From Bugulina stolonifera (taxonomy: Eukaryota; Bryozoa; Gymnolaemata; Cheilostomatida; Bugulidae), in the NCBI GenBank assembly GCA_935421135.1, contig OW285191.1, positions 1,364,001 through 1,428,000 of the forward strand: a stretch of 64,000 nt of DNA. Reading direction: 5' to 3'. The position numbers and the translations under genes are program-made. The notes beneath the pieces are model-generated. The model had not been told where the DNA came from, did no database searches, and saw nothing but the letters and a program-made list of their open reading frames with translations. Positions 1 through 12,546 of the stretch are shown here, in pieces; position 1 is the stretch's first letter; every line of letters begins with the position of its first letter.

Positions 1-22
1 CTAACAGGTAACATAGTTATGA

Positions 23-183
23 TGAATAATAAGACGAGAAGCATTTTTCTATTTTTATTGACTTCTTATATTTCGATGTATATCCATACATCATCATCAG
101 AGGAATAATGTATGCTGTATGGATATACATCGAAATATAAGGTGTCAATAAAAATACAAAAATGCGTCTCGTCTTATTATTCA
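23..183. repeat. Foldback element, about 68-bp arms
   Basis: Positions 23-90 and 116-183 are near-perfect inverted copies (a few mismatches) around a 25-bp loop, so either strand can form a long hairpin. It carries no coding sequence. It resembles a foldback or MITE-type non-autonomous transposon. No clear target-site duplication is visible. Confidence 0.7.
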
Positions 184-1375
184 CTCACTCACACCAACAT
201 TTTCTAATATAGTTATAGAGTCACCTGAAAAGTCATATAATAATAGTCACCTAACAGGTCATATAATTATAGTCACCTAACAGGTCATATAATTATAGAG
301 AAAGTAACTTAATAGGTGATACAGCCTTACATACAGCTATAGGATCCCCCAGGGAATGTTCCTCGGATGAAAGCTGTGTAGTTGCAGAATTTTAGGATGT
401 ATAACTACATGTACATTAACTATTAGCATCACGTCCTGTTATACTACTATTAATTATAACTGTAGCAATTTTATACAGAAATAGAATATATACATGTATC
501 TACACGCAGATGGTGCCCCGATGCACAACCCGAAACTGTACCAGAATGGAAAATCATATTCACTCGTCTTTTATTGCTAAATTTAAAATTTTACTTGTAC
601 CTTGTCTGCTCACGATTTGCAGAACAATAGTATAAAATGGTAATATAGGACCACATATAAAATACAAACATATTCAGATAACAAACAAGTACAATCATAG
701 AAATAATATAATGCAAGTGTTGCACATGCAGGTAATCTAGGAGTACAAACCCTGGAGGTTAAGATTGATTTATTACATGTACATGTATATCTGTGAAACA
801 GCCCCAGTATAATTAATTAATTAATGTACCAGAATATGTTGGCCAAATATTTTAGAGCAACGAATTGAAGATTTGTGTAAATGCTACTAATACTAATAAC
901 AGTTCTGCATTTAAATGCATTTGTTATTTACTTTTAAGTATTGATTAAATTAAAGTGAGGGGCCAGGTGCCAAATTCCTAGCTAACAGTATATGTCCACA
1001 TTTATTCTCCTTTGATCAGATGGTACCAGGATTTGTATTGGAATATTGGCAAAAAATCAAGAATTGCGTCTAGTACTACGTTGAATCCTAACAGCAGTGT
1101 TACATGTGCATTTGTTGTTACAGCATTTCTTCTTGTATTAGTTAATAGGTCTACGGTCTACCATATCATATTATTAAATAGAGACTAACATCACACGTTA
1201 CACGTCATAGATCACACATTACACATTACACGTCACACGTTACATGGTACAATGAATAAAAAGTTTTGTTCAGATCACAATGTTTGGATTGTTATCTGTG
1301 ATAAAGATAGGTATTGCTGTGTCTCTCAGTGAGTGAGCTAAGTGAAAGGTGGGGTGGGTGATATAGACAACCTAC

Positions 1376-1450
1376 CAGTGACTCGGGTGGAGGGTAGTCT
1401 GGGACACTCTCTGTTAACTCAGTATCTTCTTCTATATCTGAGAGGGATGC
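1376..1450 (-). CDS. Candidate internal exon of an unidentified minus-strand gene
   Basis: Read on the minus strand, a 75-nt segment is open for 25 codons (starting ASLSDIEEDTEL, ending YPPPESL). It is bounded by a TTGTAG acceptor and a GTAGGT donor, phase 0 on both sides. The acidic, proline-containing peptide looks coding but I do not recognise a family. Other possible exons of the same gene lie at 2988-3050 and perhaps 2366-2399 (34 nt, LTALISNLIDI). The phases of these three do not join directly, so at least one exon is missing from the model or one candidate is false. Confidence 0.35.
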
Positions 1451-2987
1451 CTACAACAACACAATAATATATCAATGAATGCAGTTCATCCTTAGCCACA
1501 GCCTCATCTACCTACCAGTAGCCATAATGTTACAATGTATGATTTCTCTCCTGTTTCTGTGTATAATATTTCATACCAGAGGCTAACTTAGCCTTAGGTT
1601 TATAAGAATGTAGAGTAAATCCTAACCAGTAACGCACATACAAAGACATGACTATAATATTTGTAACATGCATATACTGTATAATATAAATATACAGCAC
1701 AGTACAACACAGTGCACACTGTATCATGTTGCTCATGTAGTGTATAATAAAATAGTCCCAAATATTGTTAGCTCCGGTAACAATTCACAGTGATATACAA
1801 TGTATGTTACATATTTGATACACTGTAAGTACACTATTGTGTGTGTAGGTAAGTTACCATCTACACTGATACTTACCACTTGCATATAACACCGTGGTCA
1901 CTCGATAGCTTACCTGCAGTGCTGAATTATTCATATTTCCACTTGCTAGCTATTATATACAACCATGTACATGTAATTAGCAAATTTCTTGTCTCTCCTT
2001 TAATCCTATTTAGATAGTTCAATATTTAATAAACAAAATAAATAGTATTTAAATGTGTAATGGGGTGTCAAAGTGCACTGTAATGTGTATAAATCGGTGC
2101 TCAGTGCCCTCAGGTGCTCTTAGACTAGATGTGGCTACAGTGAGGGTTGTATTACAACTTTATACAGACTTGTTCACACATTGATGTTCAATAATCAGCC
2201 ATTTATGAATGTATAATGAGGCTATAAGAGAGAGTGTGTGTATATGGGGGGTAGAGACTGCGTTATGTGCAGTATGTGGGTATACAGGTACATTCACTGA
2301 ATATTATAATTAATATTACACATTATTATTGATGTTTACTTGTAAAGTGGTACACACTGACTCACCAATATCTATAAGATTAGAGATCAGTGCAGTCAGC
2401 TAATTATCTCCATTCAAAGAATCAAAGGATTGTTTATTTACATTCATGTCACATTATATTATATACAATGTAATTAATAAACATTGCTTACACGTTGCTA
2501 ACCATAATCTATGTTACCCCAGAGCACATGCTATACCGAATATAATATGCAGTACATGTATGATATAGATATACACACTGACCATACATGTACAGTGTTT
2601 ATGAGAACACAGGCTAAATAAGAAACTACATCAATCTAATGATAGTGCTGTTTGGAAGTTTAGTAAAATTACTTTCAATATTTTAACAACAATACGACTT
2701 TTCTGGCTATTTCATTCGTCACAAAACTGCTTGCCCAAAATATTTTTAGCTAAGACACTGCAGATATGATCGGGTTTAAACTGTTAGTCTGACCATTTGC
2801 TCTGTGACTATGACACATAGTGCGACTCCACTCTACCTCCTCTATTCATATAATATGTGTACCTATATACGTACATACATGTACTATATACTGCAGTAAC
2901 CCTTTTTGTATACACAGCAGTAAATACATGTAGATGTACATTTGTATATACATGTATAATGATTTACATGATGTTTGTTATACCAAC

Positions 2988-3050
2988 CTATGCAATGCTC
3001 TGTAGCAGACTTCAACCTTCTCAGCTCCCTGTTTAAAAAGCCAGCGCCAT
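2988..3050 (-). CDS. Candidate internal exon, unidentified gene
   Basis: A 63-nt minus-strand segment follows a good acceptor (pyrimidine-rich tract then TTGCAG) and ends at a GTTGGT donor. One frame reads GAGFLNRELRRLKSATEHC, a plausible helical, basic peptide; another open frame reads WRWLFKQGAEKVEVCYRALH. I cannot choose between them or name a family. It may belong to the same transcript as 1376-1450. Confidence 0.28.
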
Positions 3051-4044
3051 CTGCAAGTGACAGACAAGTGGGGTCACCATTGGCTATCAAATTCTAATCA
3101 TACATGTACATGTGTACATGTATTATAGACTAATTACATGTACGTAGTAGCCATTATAGTGTGAGGTAGCGTGTGAAATCTGGCCTACCTCTAGGGATAT
3201 CAATGCTATATATATACATACATACTCATGCACACCATCACATGTATTACACATGTATCTCATACCCATGTATCATCATTTATTTATTATAATTTCCTTT
3301 CTATTATTTATAACCCCAGAGTATAGCTAGTATTGTGTAAGATCAAGCCAGCCCTATGTCTGTGCACCAGGAAATTATGCTTTATAAAAGCTCAGTGTAA
3401 GTATATAACATACAATACAATACAGATATATTGTACTTACAATATAAATACAGCATATATATTATGTAATACTGTATTTATATACATGACTGGAGTAACC
3501 CTTTAGCATTACGTGGTGTATATAACAACTAGCTTCCTGTACACCAAAGTTCACACGCTGACGTTAGATGATATGACGTTGTGTGATATATACTAGTTAT
3601 TATACGAACGGTGGTCGTTTCCGCTTTCTATATACAAAGAGAGAAGAGGTCATGCTAAGGTCACAATATATCCCCTGACCCACACTATTTTGTCTCGCTG
3701 ACATTACGCAGTGAGAGTCGTCTTGTCTTTGATTTAGAGTAGCAGTCACGCAGCTGATAGTGAGGAATATCATGCAGTTTTCTATTTCAGCCAACAGCCA
3801 TGCAATAAAACGGTTTGCAATCTTTTAAATCACAAAAGTAGGCCTTTAGCTTGTGTTTGAATTTACAACACGACATATTCTGAAGATAAGACAACTTCAG
3901 ACTGGTGGTATATTTTAGTGGACATCAGCTAGTATGAAACAGTTATAGCCCATGATGATTCCTCGCATAGTAGTTAGGTTCCATGTTCATGTTCCATGGT
4001 TAATTGGCCAGTGTACTCTCTCCCATTGGGATTAATGCTAAAAT

Positions 4045-4175
4045 TTGGGGTGGGGTGAAGTGGGGTGGGGTGGGGAGGAGAGGGATGACGTTGGAAGGGG
4101 TAAGGTGGGGAGGTGAGGGGTGAGGTTGAGAGTGGTGTGGGGTGGGAATGGGGTGGGGGTGGTGTGGGGTGGTGT
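4045..4175 (+). repeat. G-rich tract, quadruplex-prone
   Basis: About 130 bases of the plus strand consist of closely spaced runs of three to five G separated by T, A or GA. This composition is unlike anything else in the window and satisfies the usual G-quadruplex spacing rule many times over. The proline/histidine-rich ORFs on the opposite strand are products of this composition, not genes. Confidence 0.75.
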
Positions 4176-4198
4176 TACCCTGCACTGTGAATGTAACT

Positions 4199-5363
4199 GG
4201 GCCATTCCATGGGGACTGATCATATTTGATTAGAATTTGATAGCCAATGGTGACCCCAAAATTTGTCTCGAGCTAGTTTAAATAACCTTTAGCCTCTCAC
4301 CCACTGATTAAAGAAGCCTTAGTTCTATGGAGCTCCATCTTCTTCCCCTTCTTTTTCACTAAACAATACTTGGTTAAGTCACACCTTGAAATACTGCTTA
4401 GCTTAGCTATTCTGCCTCATTTAACAAACGTGTGAAAGGATGCGTCATGGTAAAGTTACCAAAAATGCATGTTTGTGCTATTAGAAAGGATTTCACCCAT
4501 TTTTCTTCACAAAGTAGGTTGTATAACCAGGCCAAGTCCCAAATTGCACCTCAAATTAAGTCTTGACTGACCTCTATGGCCATAGCGAATTAACTGCATT
4601 GGCGATATAGTCACTATATCATAGCGAATGTACAATGTATGTAGAATTTGAATCTGGGAATTCAGCCTTTTAGGCCCAAAAAGACAAAGTTTTTATTGCA
4701 AAAATGGAATCTACAGGTGTGAATTATATATATAGCAACATTTTTGCCAGTAATTGTCACTACTAAGTTAGTAGATTTAGCCTTGGGTAACGCCCCAAAA
4801 CACCAACTCGGGCGACGGCCATGTTGAATTTGAGTCGCTGTCGCCATATAGTTTATTTTGGAGAGTGCTTTTTGTTTTCAAAAATTCATTTATTCCTGTG
4901 TTGAGCACCTTTAATATTTAGTTATTGTATATCAACCTTCTTTTCAGCAAATCGAGCAGTGTCTATTTGGTCGACTTTCAGTGAATATTGGTCAAACTAG
5001 CTCCGAGAGGTGATTTCGGTGACCTCTGACCCCCACTATGGTGATCATGCAGGTTTGAATGAGTAATGAAACTGAAGCACGTGAGTGAAAGTATCTATGT
5101 AACAAAAATAACAGCTCTAAGTATCATACAGTGGCCACAGTAATAAGTTAAATGTTCAGGAATTTCAAAAAATCCCATTTGGAGTTGTCCCCACCACATT
5201 TCCCACTTTTCAACGATCTACTGCCGGAGCCACAGGGTTCATATAGAAAGAAAATTGCTGATTACCCACTAATTCAAGACTGCTCTATTTTATTGGAAAT
5301 TTTTAAAAGAATCTGTGTCGGGCCAGCATGCAAATTTGATCAGTCCCTATGGAATGGCCCTGC
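4199..5363. mobile_element. Non-autonomous TIR DNA element, about 1.17 kb
   Basis: The ends are inverted copies of each other, starting GGGCCATTCCAT and continuing through GGGACTGATCA, about 30 bp with few mismatches. The interior has no transposase. The right half (about 4858-5363) has a diverged copy in inverse orientation at 45290-45860, which shows this is a repeat family. The 83-codon ORF at 5152-5403 lies inside it and is not conserved as a frame. No target duplication could be identified. Confidence 0.6.
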
Positions 5364-5599
5364 AGTGATTGGGTGGCTGTTGTATACAGGGCTAACTTAT
5401 TGAAGACTGCTTTCTCCCAAATTATGCATGTAGTAGCTAAAATTATAGGTTAGTTTTGTCCCATTACCTACTCTCATATTAGGAGTTGTTTTTTCTTATT
5501 CCTCGTTTTTCTAAATAGGATTAATTCAGCAAAATGGTGCTGTCCAACCAATGGCTAATGCGCAGCCATTGGAGAGTTGCAAAATATTGTAAAGTTTTT

Positions 5600-6245
5600 G
5601 TGTATGGGTTTCACTCAGGTGCCGATATTAGCACGAGTGTGGGAAGCGCTTGGTAGTGGTAGTGGGCTGCCAAGGTGAACTTCCACACATTACATAAAGA
5701 GTGAACAGTTATGTAAGCTCTTGTAGTTATTGTAGAGAACGTAGGCCGATGCTTGGACTCATTAAAGAGCCAAGCGTCGACGTAGGTCTGATGGTTTAGA
5801 CTCCGTAGGAGTGTAGAAAGTGTCTATGTTGAAGAGGGGACGTAGACCCGATGCTTAGATTCATTGAAGAATCAAGGATCGACTAAGGTCCGATGTTTAT
5901 ACTTAGCAAAGAGTATACGAGTATACGAGTATGAGGACGAGCTCGGGCGCTAAATGTCCAGGGGACCAAGGCTGGAGCTGCCTCCCTGCAGGAGTAAGAC
6001 TCTGTAGGTTGAGTTAGGAGATGTTGCTTTATTGAAGCGCAATCAACAACTGACTAGCATAGGAAAATGTGCTGGCTTTTATACTATTAGAATTTCTGGT
6101 AAAAGGGCCAACAGGGGGTCGGGCGGTACGACAGGGGGGTCGTCCCCGGAGATTGCGTAACAAGATGGCTGAAAAGAGCCCGAGATCCGACCATAAAAAG
6201 GTCGGCCATGCACAAAAAGTGCTTACAATCATGTGAAATGAATCA
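5600..6245 (-). mobile_element. LTR-like dispersed repeat, copy 1
   Basis: This segment matches 44100-44830 over most of its length and shares its central part with 7045-7270. Read on the minus strand it has a TATAAAAG box (near 6090), then about 75 bp later an AATAAA polyadenylation signal in the CAATAAAGCAACATCTC context. This is the promoter-then-poly(A) order of a retrotransposon LTR. No reverse transcriptase, gag or integrase is visible nearby, so it is at most a solo or partial LTR. Exact ends are uncertain. Confidence 0.5.
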
Positions 6246-6419
6246 TGTATTAAAACGCATATTGACTCATTTTGTGGAAGCTGGACGCATATAGACTCAT
6301 TTTGTGGAAGCTGGACTCATTTATTTGCTACAGTGAGCTGTGCTTTTAATCCAGCCAATAAATAGCCTATTTGGCTTAGCTTAGGCCTCTAAGCATTGTT
6401 TACATTTCTAGGGAGTTAT

Positions 6420-6717
6420 TGTTGTGGATTTTTTCCTGGGAGCAATGTGGTCTCGAACCGCCAACCTCCGCCACTGCGCCAACCTCCGCCACTGCGCCAA
6501 CCTCCGCCACTGCGCCAACCTCCGCCACTGCGCCAACCTCCACCACTGCGCCAACCTCCACCACTGCGCCTAGCATGTGTCTGAAGCCGATACCATCATG
6601 GCCATCTCGGCAACCCCAAAAAAGGAAGCTTCAACGACCGCATGTATAGCGGTAATCAGCCCACACACACGGTTGGCGGTTCGAGACCACATTGCTCCCA
6701 GGAAAAAATCCACAACA
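6420..6717. repeat. Perfect 47-bp inverted repeat enclosing an 18-bp minisatellite
   Basis: Positions 6420-6466 and 6671-6717 are perfect inverted complements. The 204-bp spacer starts with about six tandem copies of an 18-bp unit (GCCACTGCGCCAACCTCC). Just past the right arm lies TTGGTGGCAGCAGTGAGATG, which resembles the primer-binding region that follows an LTR in some Ty3/gypsy-type elements. The arms may therefore be opposed LTR ends. The short ORFs here are products of the repeat. Confidence 0.75.
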
Positions 6718-7044
6718 TTGGTGGCAGCAGTGAGATGCTGAAAGACCCATGGCTCGTTGTGGTGGGGAGAATGGGGTCAGCCTGTAGGGCTAAAGTTGAA
6801 AATTTGACAAGCAGCTTTTTTGAGTTCATCCACTCTTTGTTGCTTTTTGATGATTTGACTAAATCCCCCCCCCCCTTCATAAACATCCTGGTAAACCCTA
6901 AATCTGAAGAAGAGGACTTACCTTTAGCTTTCTCAAGAGGAAGAACAAGCAATATAACAGCTGGTGATACAGGTTTTAGTTCTGATGATCATTTTGGTAA
7001 ACTCAAGCTAGAAGCCCTACACCCAAGCAAAGAGAAAGCCTCTA

Positions 7045-7632
7045 TAGGTTTGAGTTAAGAGATGTTGCTTTATTAGAGCGCCAATCAACAACTGATTTCA
7101 TACAGAAAATGTGCTGTCTTACTGTATATACTAAATCTACTTCCGACAAAAAAGAGGCCAGTATCACCGGCCGATAAGGCATCGGGTCTGGAACTGATGC
7201 AACAACATGAATGGTTCCGCCCGACGTCGGCCACAAAAAGGGTCGGGCTTGGCACAAAAAGTGCTTACAATAGTCCGAAATGCAAAGTATATAAGTATGA
7301 GCCTATTCCAAGATATCGGCCCTAAGTGATACTCACAGTACATAGCAAAAGACTCTATTTAATATAATCAGACAAGAGAAGATAATTGCTAACAATATGT
7401 GGGAAAAACCAAGTTGTAATTCCAATAGTCTGATTGACAGATAATAATAGTAAAGCACACGATAGCAGTTGATTAAGATATAATATAAGCATGCATGTAT
7501 AGTAATTGTGCAAGGTAAGACAACATGCATGAATGGATAATAATTATGGATAATATGGATAAGCATAGTCATGTACATAAAGCGTAAGAACTCAGTCTAT
7601 GTCCAGGCAGGCCGTTTCACCACAATATTATT
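7045..7632 (-). mobile_element. LTR-like dispersed repeat, copy 2 (likely solo LTR)
   Basis: Matches 44520-45172 along its length in the same orientation. On the minus strand it begins TGTGGTGAAACGGCC and includes the family's AATAAAGCAACATCTC poly(A) signal near 7070, ending about AACTCA. Homology to the other copies stops just beyond that point, suggesting this copy holds only the LTR-like unit. No target duplication is obvious. Confidence 0.5.
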
Positions 7633-7639
7633 GCAATAG

Positions 7640-10057
7640 ATCATACTTTAGCATATCAATATACAGAAAATAGAATGTTGTAGAAAGCAGAAGTTGACCA
7701 CGTTTCCTAAATGAATATCCTAAGTCTCGTGTTCGACGTAGAGGAGCTCATAGAGGTAGAGAATGTCTTGTGACGCACCCTGTTTAGCATACTATATTCT
7801 GTTTGTGAGTCCCAAACAGTCTACACTATACAGGTTCCATGTCTACGCTGGAGCAGACAGCAGAGTATCCTGCGCATCAGATGTACTGAGATCTCCCTGT
7901 TGAGGCCCAAGAAATGTTCTCAATGGAGAGAAAACTGTTGTATGGCTCTGGCTGCCACTGTCAGATAATAATATAATGTCACAAACTCTATGGATATCAA
8001 GATATTCGCTCTATACAAGCATTCCACTGACTTTATTTTTCCTTCGAAGGAGAACTTTCATCACCAGTACAATCAAATCCAACAGAATTCCAGCATCTCG
8101 TAAACTTCATGTAGAATCAGTGTCCATCTAGCAGGATATCAGTTTGTTGAAAAGTAATTCTTGCCAATATTGAAGCAGTTAGTTCAAGTTATGTAGAATA
8201 TGTGTATGATGTGTTTTCACAACCTGCCTAACCAAAGGTATACATGTAGAAGTGAGTGCTTGTTAGCTTTCTAGCTTTTTACTTGTCCAGTGCACTTTAC
8301 CCCTCTGACATTTAATTTGCCAACTAACCTTGTCACATAGTTATTTTATACAAATATTATTACTGGAGAGATCAAAATATTGTATGGTGAACATTTTTGT
8401 ATGAAACAAGTAACATCTCCTTTTGAGGTCCATAAAAAATAATCTTTTTCCAAAAAAAGTGATAAAAAAACACCTTGAAGACTAGTTTTGTCATAATTCC
8501 ACAGTTCTCTTTAGCACCATCTTGTAGAATTTTCAGGATAGGCCCAATAGAACTGTTTTAAAGACAGTTTTCTTGAACCACTATCAGCTATTCATTTTAG
8601 TGCTCAGGACTCTGGCACTTTATTTGTATAGGACTTAATTTTTCTATAACCATTCAGTTATCATCTATTTTCGTCTTTGACAATGATAACTGTATAGCTA
8701 TAGAGTTATAAGGAGAAAGAAATAATATGAAAATACATCTAAACATCTAAACATGTAATATGGCAATATTATACGTACTACACATGTCTTAACAGATGTC
8801 AACAACTGTGTACAATATCCACTAACTTACCTCTACCAGCCTGTCTGCTCTAAATAGAATAACTCACTCATAAGTTCACTGTGCATTATGTTACGTTCCC
8901 TTTTATGTAGCAACACAATAGGATGATGTGTATATAATATATAACATAGAGTGTTATACTACATATATGTACATCGTATATACATGTATAGTATGTATTA
9001 GATGACATTGTGTGGAGATACAATAATTCAGAACCATAGATAATATCTCCATTATTCTAAGTCAATGTTTAGCGACAGACAAAGTAAATGTAGGTCAACT
9101 TGTAGGTCAAATGTTGGACTTAGTGATTTACTCTACTTGACATGTGAGCCTACTATAATGATATCATGTTGTATTAATTTATTTTATTTTAGTTTAATTT
9201 TTAAAGTTATTTCTAATGGGAATGGCTTTGCACTTTATACACTAAATAAACATATACATTGGTTCAAAGGAGAGGGGGTTAGGATAGGGTATACGCCATA
9301 TGGAGACTGGGTTAGAAGGAAGACACACGGCTACCTAAACCAGCGCTTACATGGTGTAGATACAAATGCCATAATACCCTCAGAGGAATAGATGAATTGT
9401 GTTAATGTTGCATCCCCATGGGGACCTCTGAGAGATGTACAACACTTCTGCTGCTTCTAATGAATAATAAATGTGACACACTGACTACATTAGTATTACA
9501 CGGTCGTTTATTTACATATTATTACACAACTACTGCTGTCACGGTCCACATGTATATCTGCCTCCTTCTTGACTAACAGTCAACAGTTCTACATTTACAT
9601 GTATGGATACAAGCTCAGTACTAAATGTTTGGAGTTGTCTGCATCTCGACTTCACATCTAAGTTTCAATATGGGATGCTCCTGGGGCACATAGATTATTA
9701 GTGATTTATTTACAATGTGTATTCACATAACACCGAGGTTCGTAGTTTACATACATACATGTATGTAATATGTATGTTACGTTATCTCACCGTGTAAATA
9801 CAAATACAAATCAGAGAAGTGACCAATAGGCAATAACTCTGTTGAAAATAATGTTGTGGGAATGTCTGACTGCGACTTCAGTCTATGCAGATCCTCTCTA
9901 TCAAATGTGTGAATTAAACACAGGCTGTGCATTCACCTGAGCCATTCAGTTCTAATAATATGACAGCCCACTGGTGCATACAGTAACTCCAGGATGGTGG
10001 GGTCTGTTCATTAGGTACAGTACATCCATTATGTCACCTCTGAATACCTGAGTGCAT
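7640..10057. other. Intergenic, nothing firm
   Basis: No exon with convincing splice sites was found. An ORF at 9065-9391 (plus, 108 codons) has a fairly coding-like C-terminal part (from VISNGNGFALYT through YTPYGDWVRRKTHGYLNQ to NAIIPSEE) after an AT-rich low-complexity start. It could be a terminal exon beginning near 9190, but there is no recognisable domain or upstream partner exon. Confidence 0.4.
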
Positions 10058-10620
10058 CTGTTATGGACAACTCCCAGTCTGCCGGCCTGACGATGACCCT
10101 GAAGGTCGTCGAGTTAAATAATAGTAGTAGTTATAGTTCTAATACTATTTATTGGTGTAAAGCAATAACAAGGAACTGTTATTTACAAAGAATTATATAG
10201 TATCCAGATGGCTGTTATTAATAGTATCGTCTTTTTTCAGTAACGGGCTGTGTATAGACGACCGGGGCCCGCCGAAAGTTACTGGCCGTTTTCTTTACTT
10301 ATAAATATAATACTTATAAAAAAGGTCGGATTATTGTCAACAGTGCAGTATATATTATACTTTCAAGCAGTGAGAATCTGTTAAAAATATGCTTATTGTT
10401 ATACAGCGTATTACGACTGCCCAAAGCGTCTCGCAAGAGACTGCGCTAAAGGTCGGTACTGACTGGCCAACCAGGAGACGGAGTTCTACGCAGCAAGCCG
10501 AGAAGATTTGGAATACTACTCAACCCTTATCTTCATAAACTTCGGTAAGTGAAGATGCATCTAAAAATTCTATATATTGATACGAACCTAACTATTTAAC
10601 ACATATACTTACATTAATCA
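10058..10620 (+). mobile_element. LTR-like repeat segment
   Basis: The segment starting TGTTATGGACAACTCCC contains a block (10235-10380: CG-rich stretch, then a TATA-like run, then AAGGTCGGATTATTG) that is diverged but recognisable at 43740-43900. Both copies are followed by a TGGTGTTGTGCTGAACACT-like sequence (10627 and 43923). This fits a second LTR-like family in plus orientation with a following primer-binding-type sequence. No element proteins were found. Confidence 0.35.
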
Positions 10621-11023
10621 AACTGGAGTGGTGCTGATCACTCGTCAAGGACATGAACACAACTTGTGGCCGTTAAGGCATGAGAGTTACATAAAGGGTA
10701 GGGTAGGTAGCTATCTAGTTGCATCGTCTAAGCCATCAGTGTTTGTGGTTACGACTGGGTCATCTGCACACATCCACAACACATGTTCAAATCTGTACAA
10801 ATCTAATGTAACATAATAACCACTTCATAGAGTGTAGCACAGGTGGAGCAGTGGAGAAAACTATATACAAATAAACACATGAAAAAAAGGAATAGCTTGC
10901 CGTGCTAAAAATACCTGTTGGTAGGTGTCAATAATTATCATTGTGTAACTTGACACTTGACAGCACATCAACATTTCTCCTGATGGGATGATAATTGTGG
11001 TTACCAGGACAATTTTCAGTTTT

Positions 11024-11275
11024 GCAAGTACCATGTACGCTTATTATTACAAGTACCATGTACGCTTATTATTACAAGTACCATGTACGCTTATTATTAC
11101 AAGTACCATGTACGCTTATTATTACAAGTACCATGTACGCTTATTATTACAAGTACCATGTACGCTTATTATTACAAGTACCATGTACGCTTATTATTAC
11201 AAGTACCATGTACGTTTATTATTACAAGTACCATGTACGCTTATTATTACAAGTATAATGTACATGTATTTATGT
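11024..11275. repeat. 25-bp minisatellite
   Basis: About ten tandem copies of a 25-bp unit (AAGTACCATGTACGCTTATT plus ATTAC), almost identical. The unit contains the near-palindrome GTACCATGTAC. Because 25 is not a multiple of three the array is open in all three plus frames, which explains the overlapping ORFs there. Confidence 0.9.
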
Positions 11276-11711
11276 ACCATGTACTTGGATATAGCATGTT
11301 TGTTTATGCATTAGGCTAAGAGCCAAGTGGACATGTTATTTCATTTCAAATACCTACATGTACATTGTATATTAATTACTGAGCCCCTCCCAATGTCTAA
11401 TCATACCTTATAATATTATATTATTGTTTTTATTGGATTACCTGTATAGGACCGACCTCTGGTGACCCCTCACTGGAAGTACTTTTTATAAGAACTGAGA
11501 CAATTTTCTATGTAGATCAGTTCTTCCTGGGATTTCAATAAAATTATTATATATATGATACAGTAACTGTGTGGTAGCCTACACACCTTCTAACCAGGAA
11601 TCTCTTAGCCTAGGTTCTTCACACAACCAAAAGCCAGGACAACTAGCATAAGGTCATACACATGAGGTTATAAACACAAGGAGGAACACTTGGACCTACT
11701 AGTCATAATAA

Positions 11712-11797
11712 TAAGCAACAAGTAGCTCGAACTAGTCAGTCTTATCTTTAACTGCAGTTAAAGATAAGACTGACTAGTTCGAGCTACTTGTTGCTTA
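11712..11797. repeat. Perfect 86-bp palindrome
   Basis: Every base from 11712 to 11797 pairs with its partner around a CTGCAG centre, with no spacer. It is one of two adjacent giant palindromes downstream of the P450 gene. No coding content. It could be a foldback element, a recent inverted duplication or a cloning/assembly artefact. Confidence 0.9.
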
Positions 11798-11839
11798 CAT
11801 TATACTTATTACTTATTACTTACATTACTACTTGTTGTT

Positions 11840-11967
11840 ACATTATTGTAAAAATAGTGTTAGTTAGTTGGTCTATTGGCCCTCCACTTTACATACACTT
11901 TCATGAGAGTGTATGTAAAGTGGAGGGCCAATAGACCAACTAACTAACACTATTTTTACAATAATGT
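11840..11967. repeat. 128-bp near-perfect palindrome
   Basis: The two halves mirror each other around TCATGA (centre between 11903 and 11904) with a single mismatched pair (11900/11907). Its sequence is unrelated to the palindrome 43 bp upstream. Confidence 0.9.
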
Positions 11968-12297
11968 TACTGGTGACTGTGGGTATATCATGGAGTTGTC
12001 TATACATTATTATTGAATGCTGAATCCTACATTAAAATATTATTTAAGTCTATTATACAATATCAATTATATTAGTATTTTTATCTATTCTGCTTTTGAA
12101 TACAGATAAACATGATCACCACAGCTATAATAATCGTATTGTAATACTACAAGAAGACAAGATCGTCTATTACGAACTATTATATTATTAATTTACTGCT
12201 GTATTTACTCTAATATATCATTAGTGAACCATTCTTCATAGACTACGTCTAGTCGTCTACATGCAATTATACTACATAAAGCATTATATATGTATAT

Positions 12298-12377
12298 GTG
12301 TTCTCCCAGGCATATCTCTGAGCTGCACTGATGAGGTGTTAAACACCGAAACAGTACACTGTATGCAGATTGAGTAT
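12298..12377 (+). ncRNA. Hammerhead ribozyme, type I, copy 1
   Basis: All core elements are present. CTGATGA is at 12328-12334. Stem II is GGTGT/ACACC (12335-12339 with 12343-12347, loop TAA). GAA is at 12348-12350. Stem III is ACAG/CTGT (12351-12354 with 12359-12362, loop TACA). The cleavage-site base is A12363, so cutting is predicted between 12363 and 12364. Stem I is CTGCA/TGCAG (12323-12327 with 12364-12368), with further flanking sequence available for loop contacts. The short stem III is typical of retroelement-borne type I hammerheads, which often act as dimers. Confidence 0.88.
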
Positions 12378-12546
12378 TACGCTCGAAATTGGTAGCAATA
12401 CCAATTTCTTGAGCACTTTACCTGGGAGATACACTGAACTGGTGGCATTACGCAATTCTCGCTGTCTCTGGCAGCTTGAGAACTTTGGTTCAGTGGATTT
12501 CACACCTTTTAAATACGCTTTGCTGTAAATATACAGTATTGCTAAG

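Larger units (their letters stand above)
184..4040. other. Mostly non-coding start of window
   Basis: Apart from the two candidate exons I see only AT-rich DNA with many TACATGTA-type palindromes and short ORFs with no coding character. A short segment near 3068-3096 is the exact inverse of 4227-4257, so these are pieces of one dispersed repeat. Confidence 0.5.

Noticed and set aside
4000..4223. Pro/His-rich ORFs on the minus strand
   Set aside because: Simple translation of the G-rich tract; no splice or conservation support.
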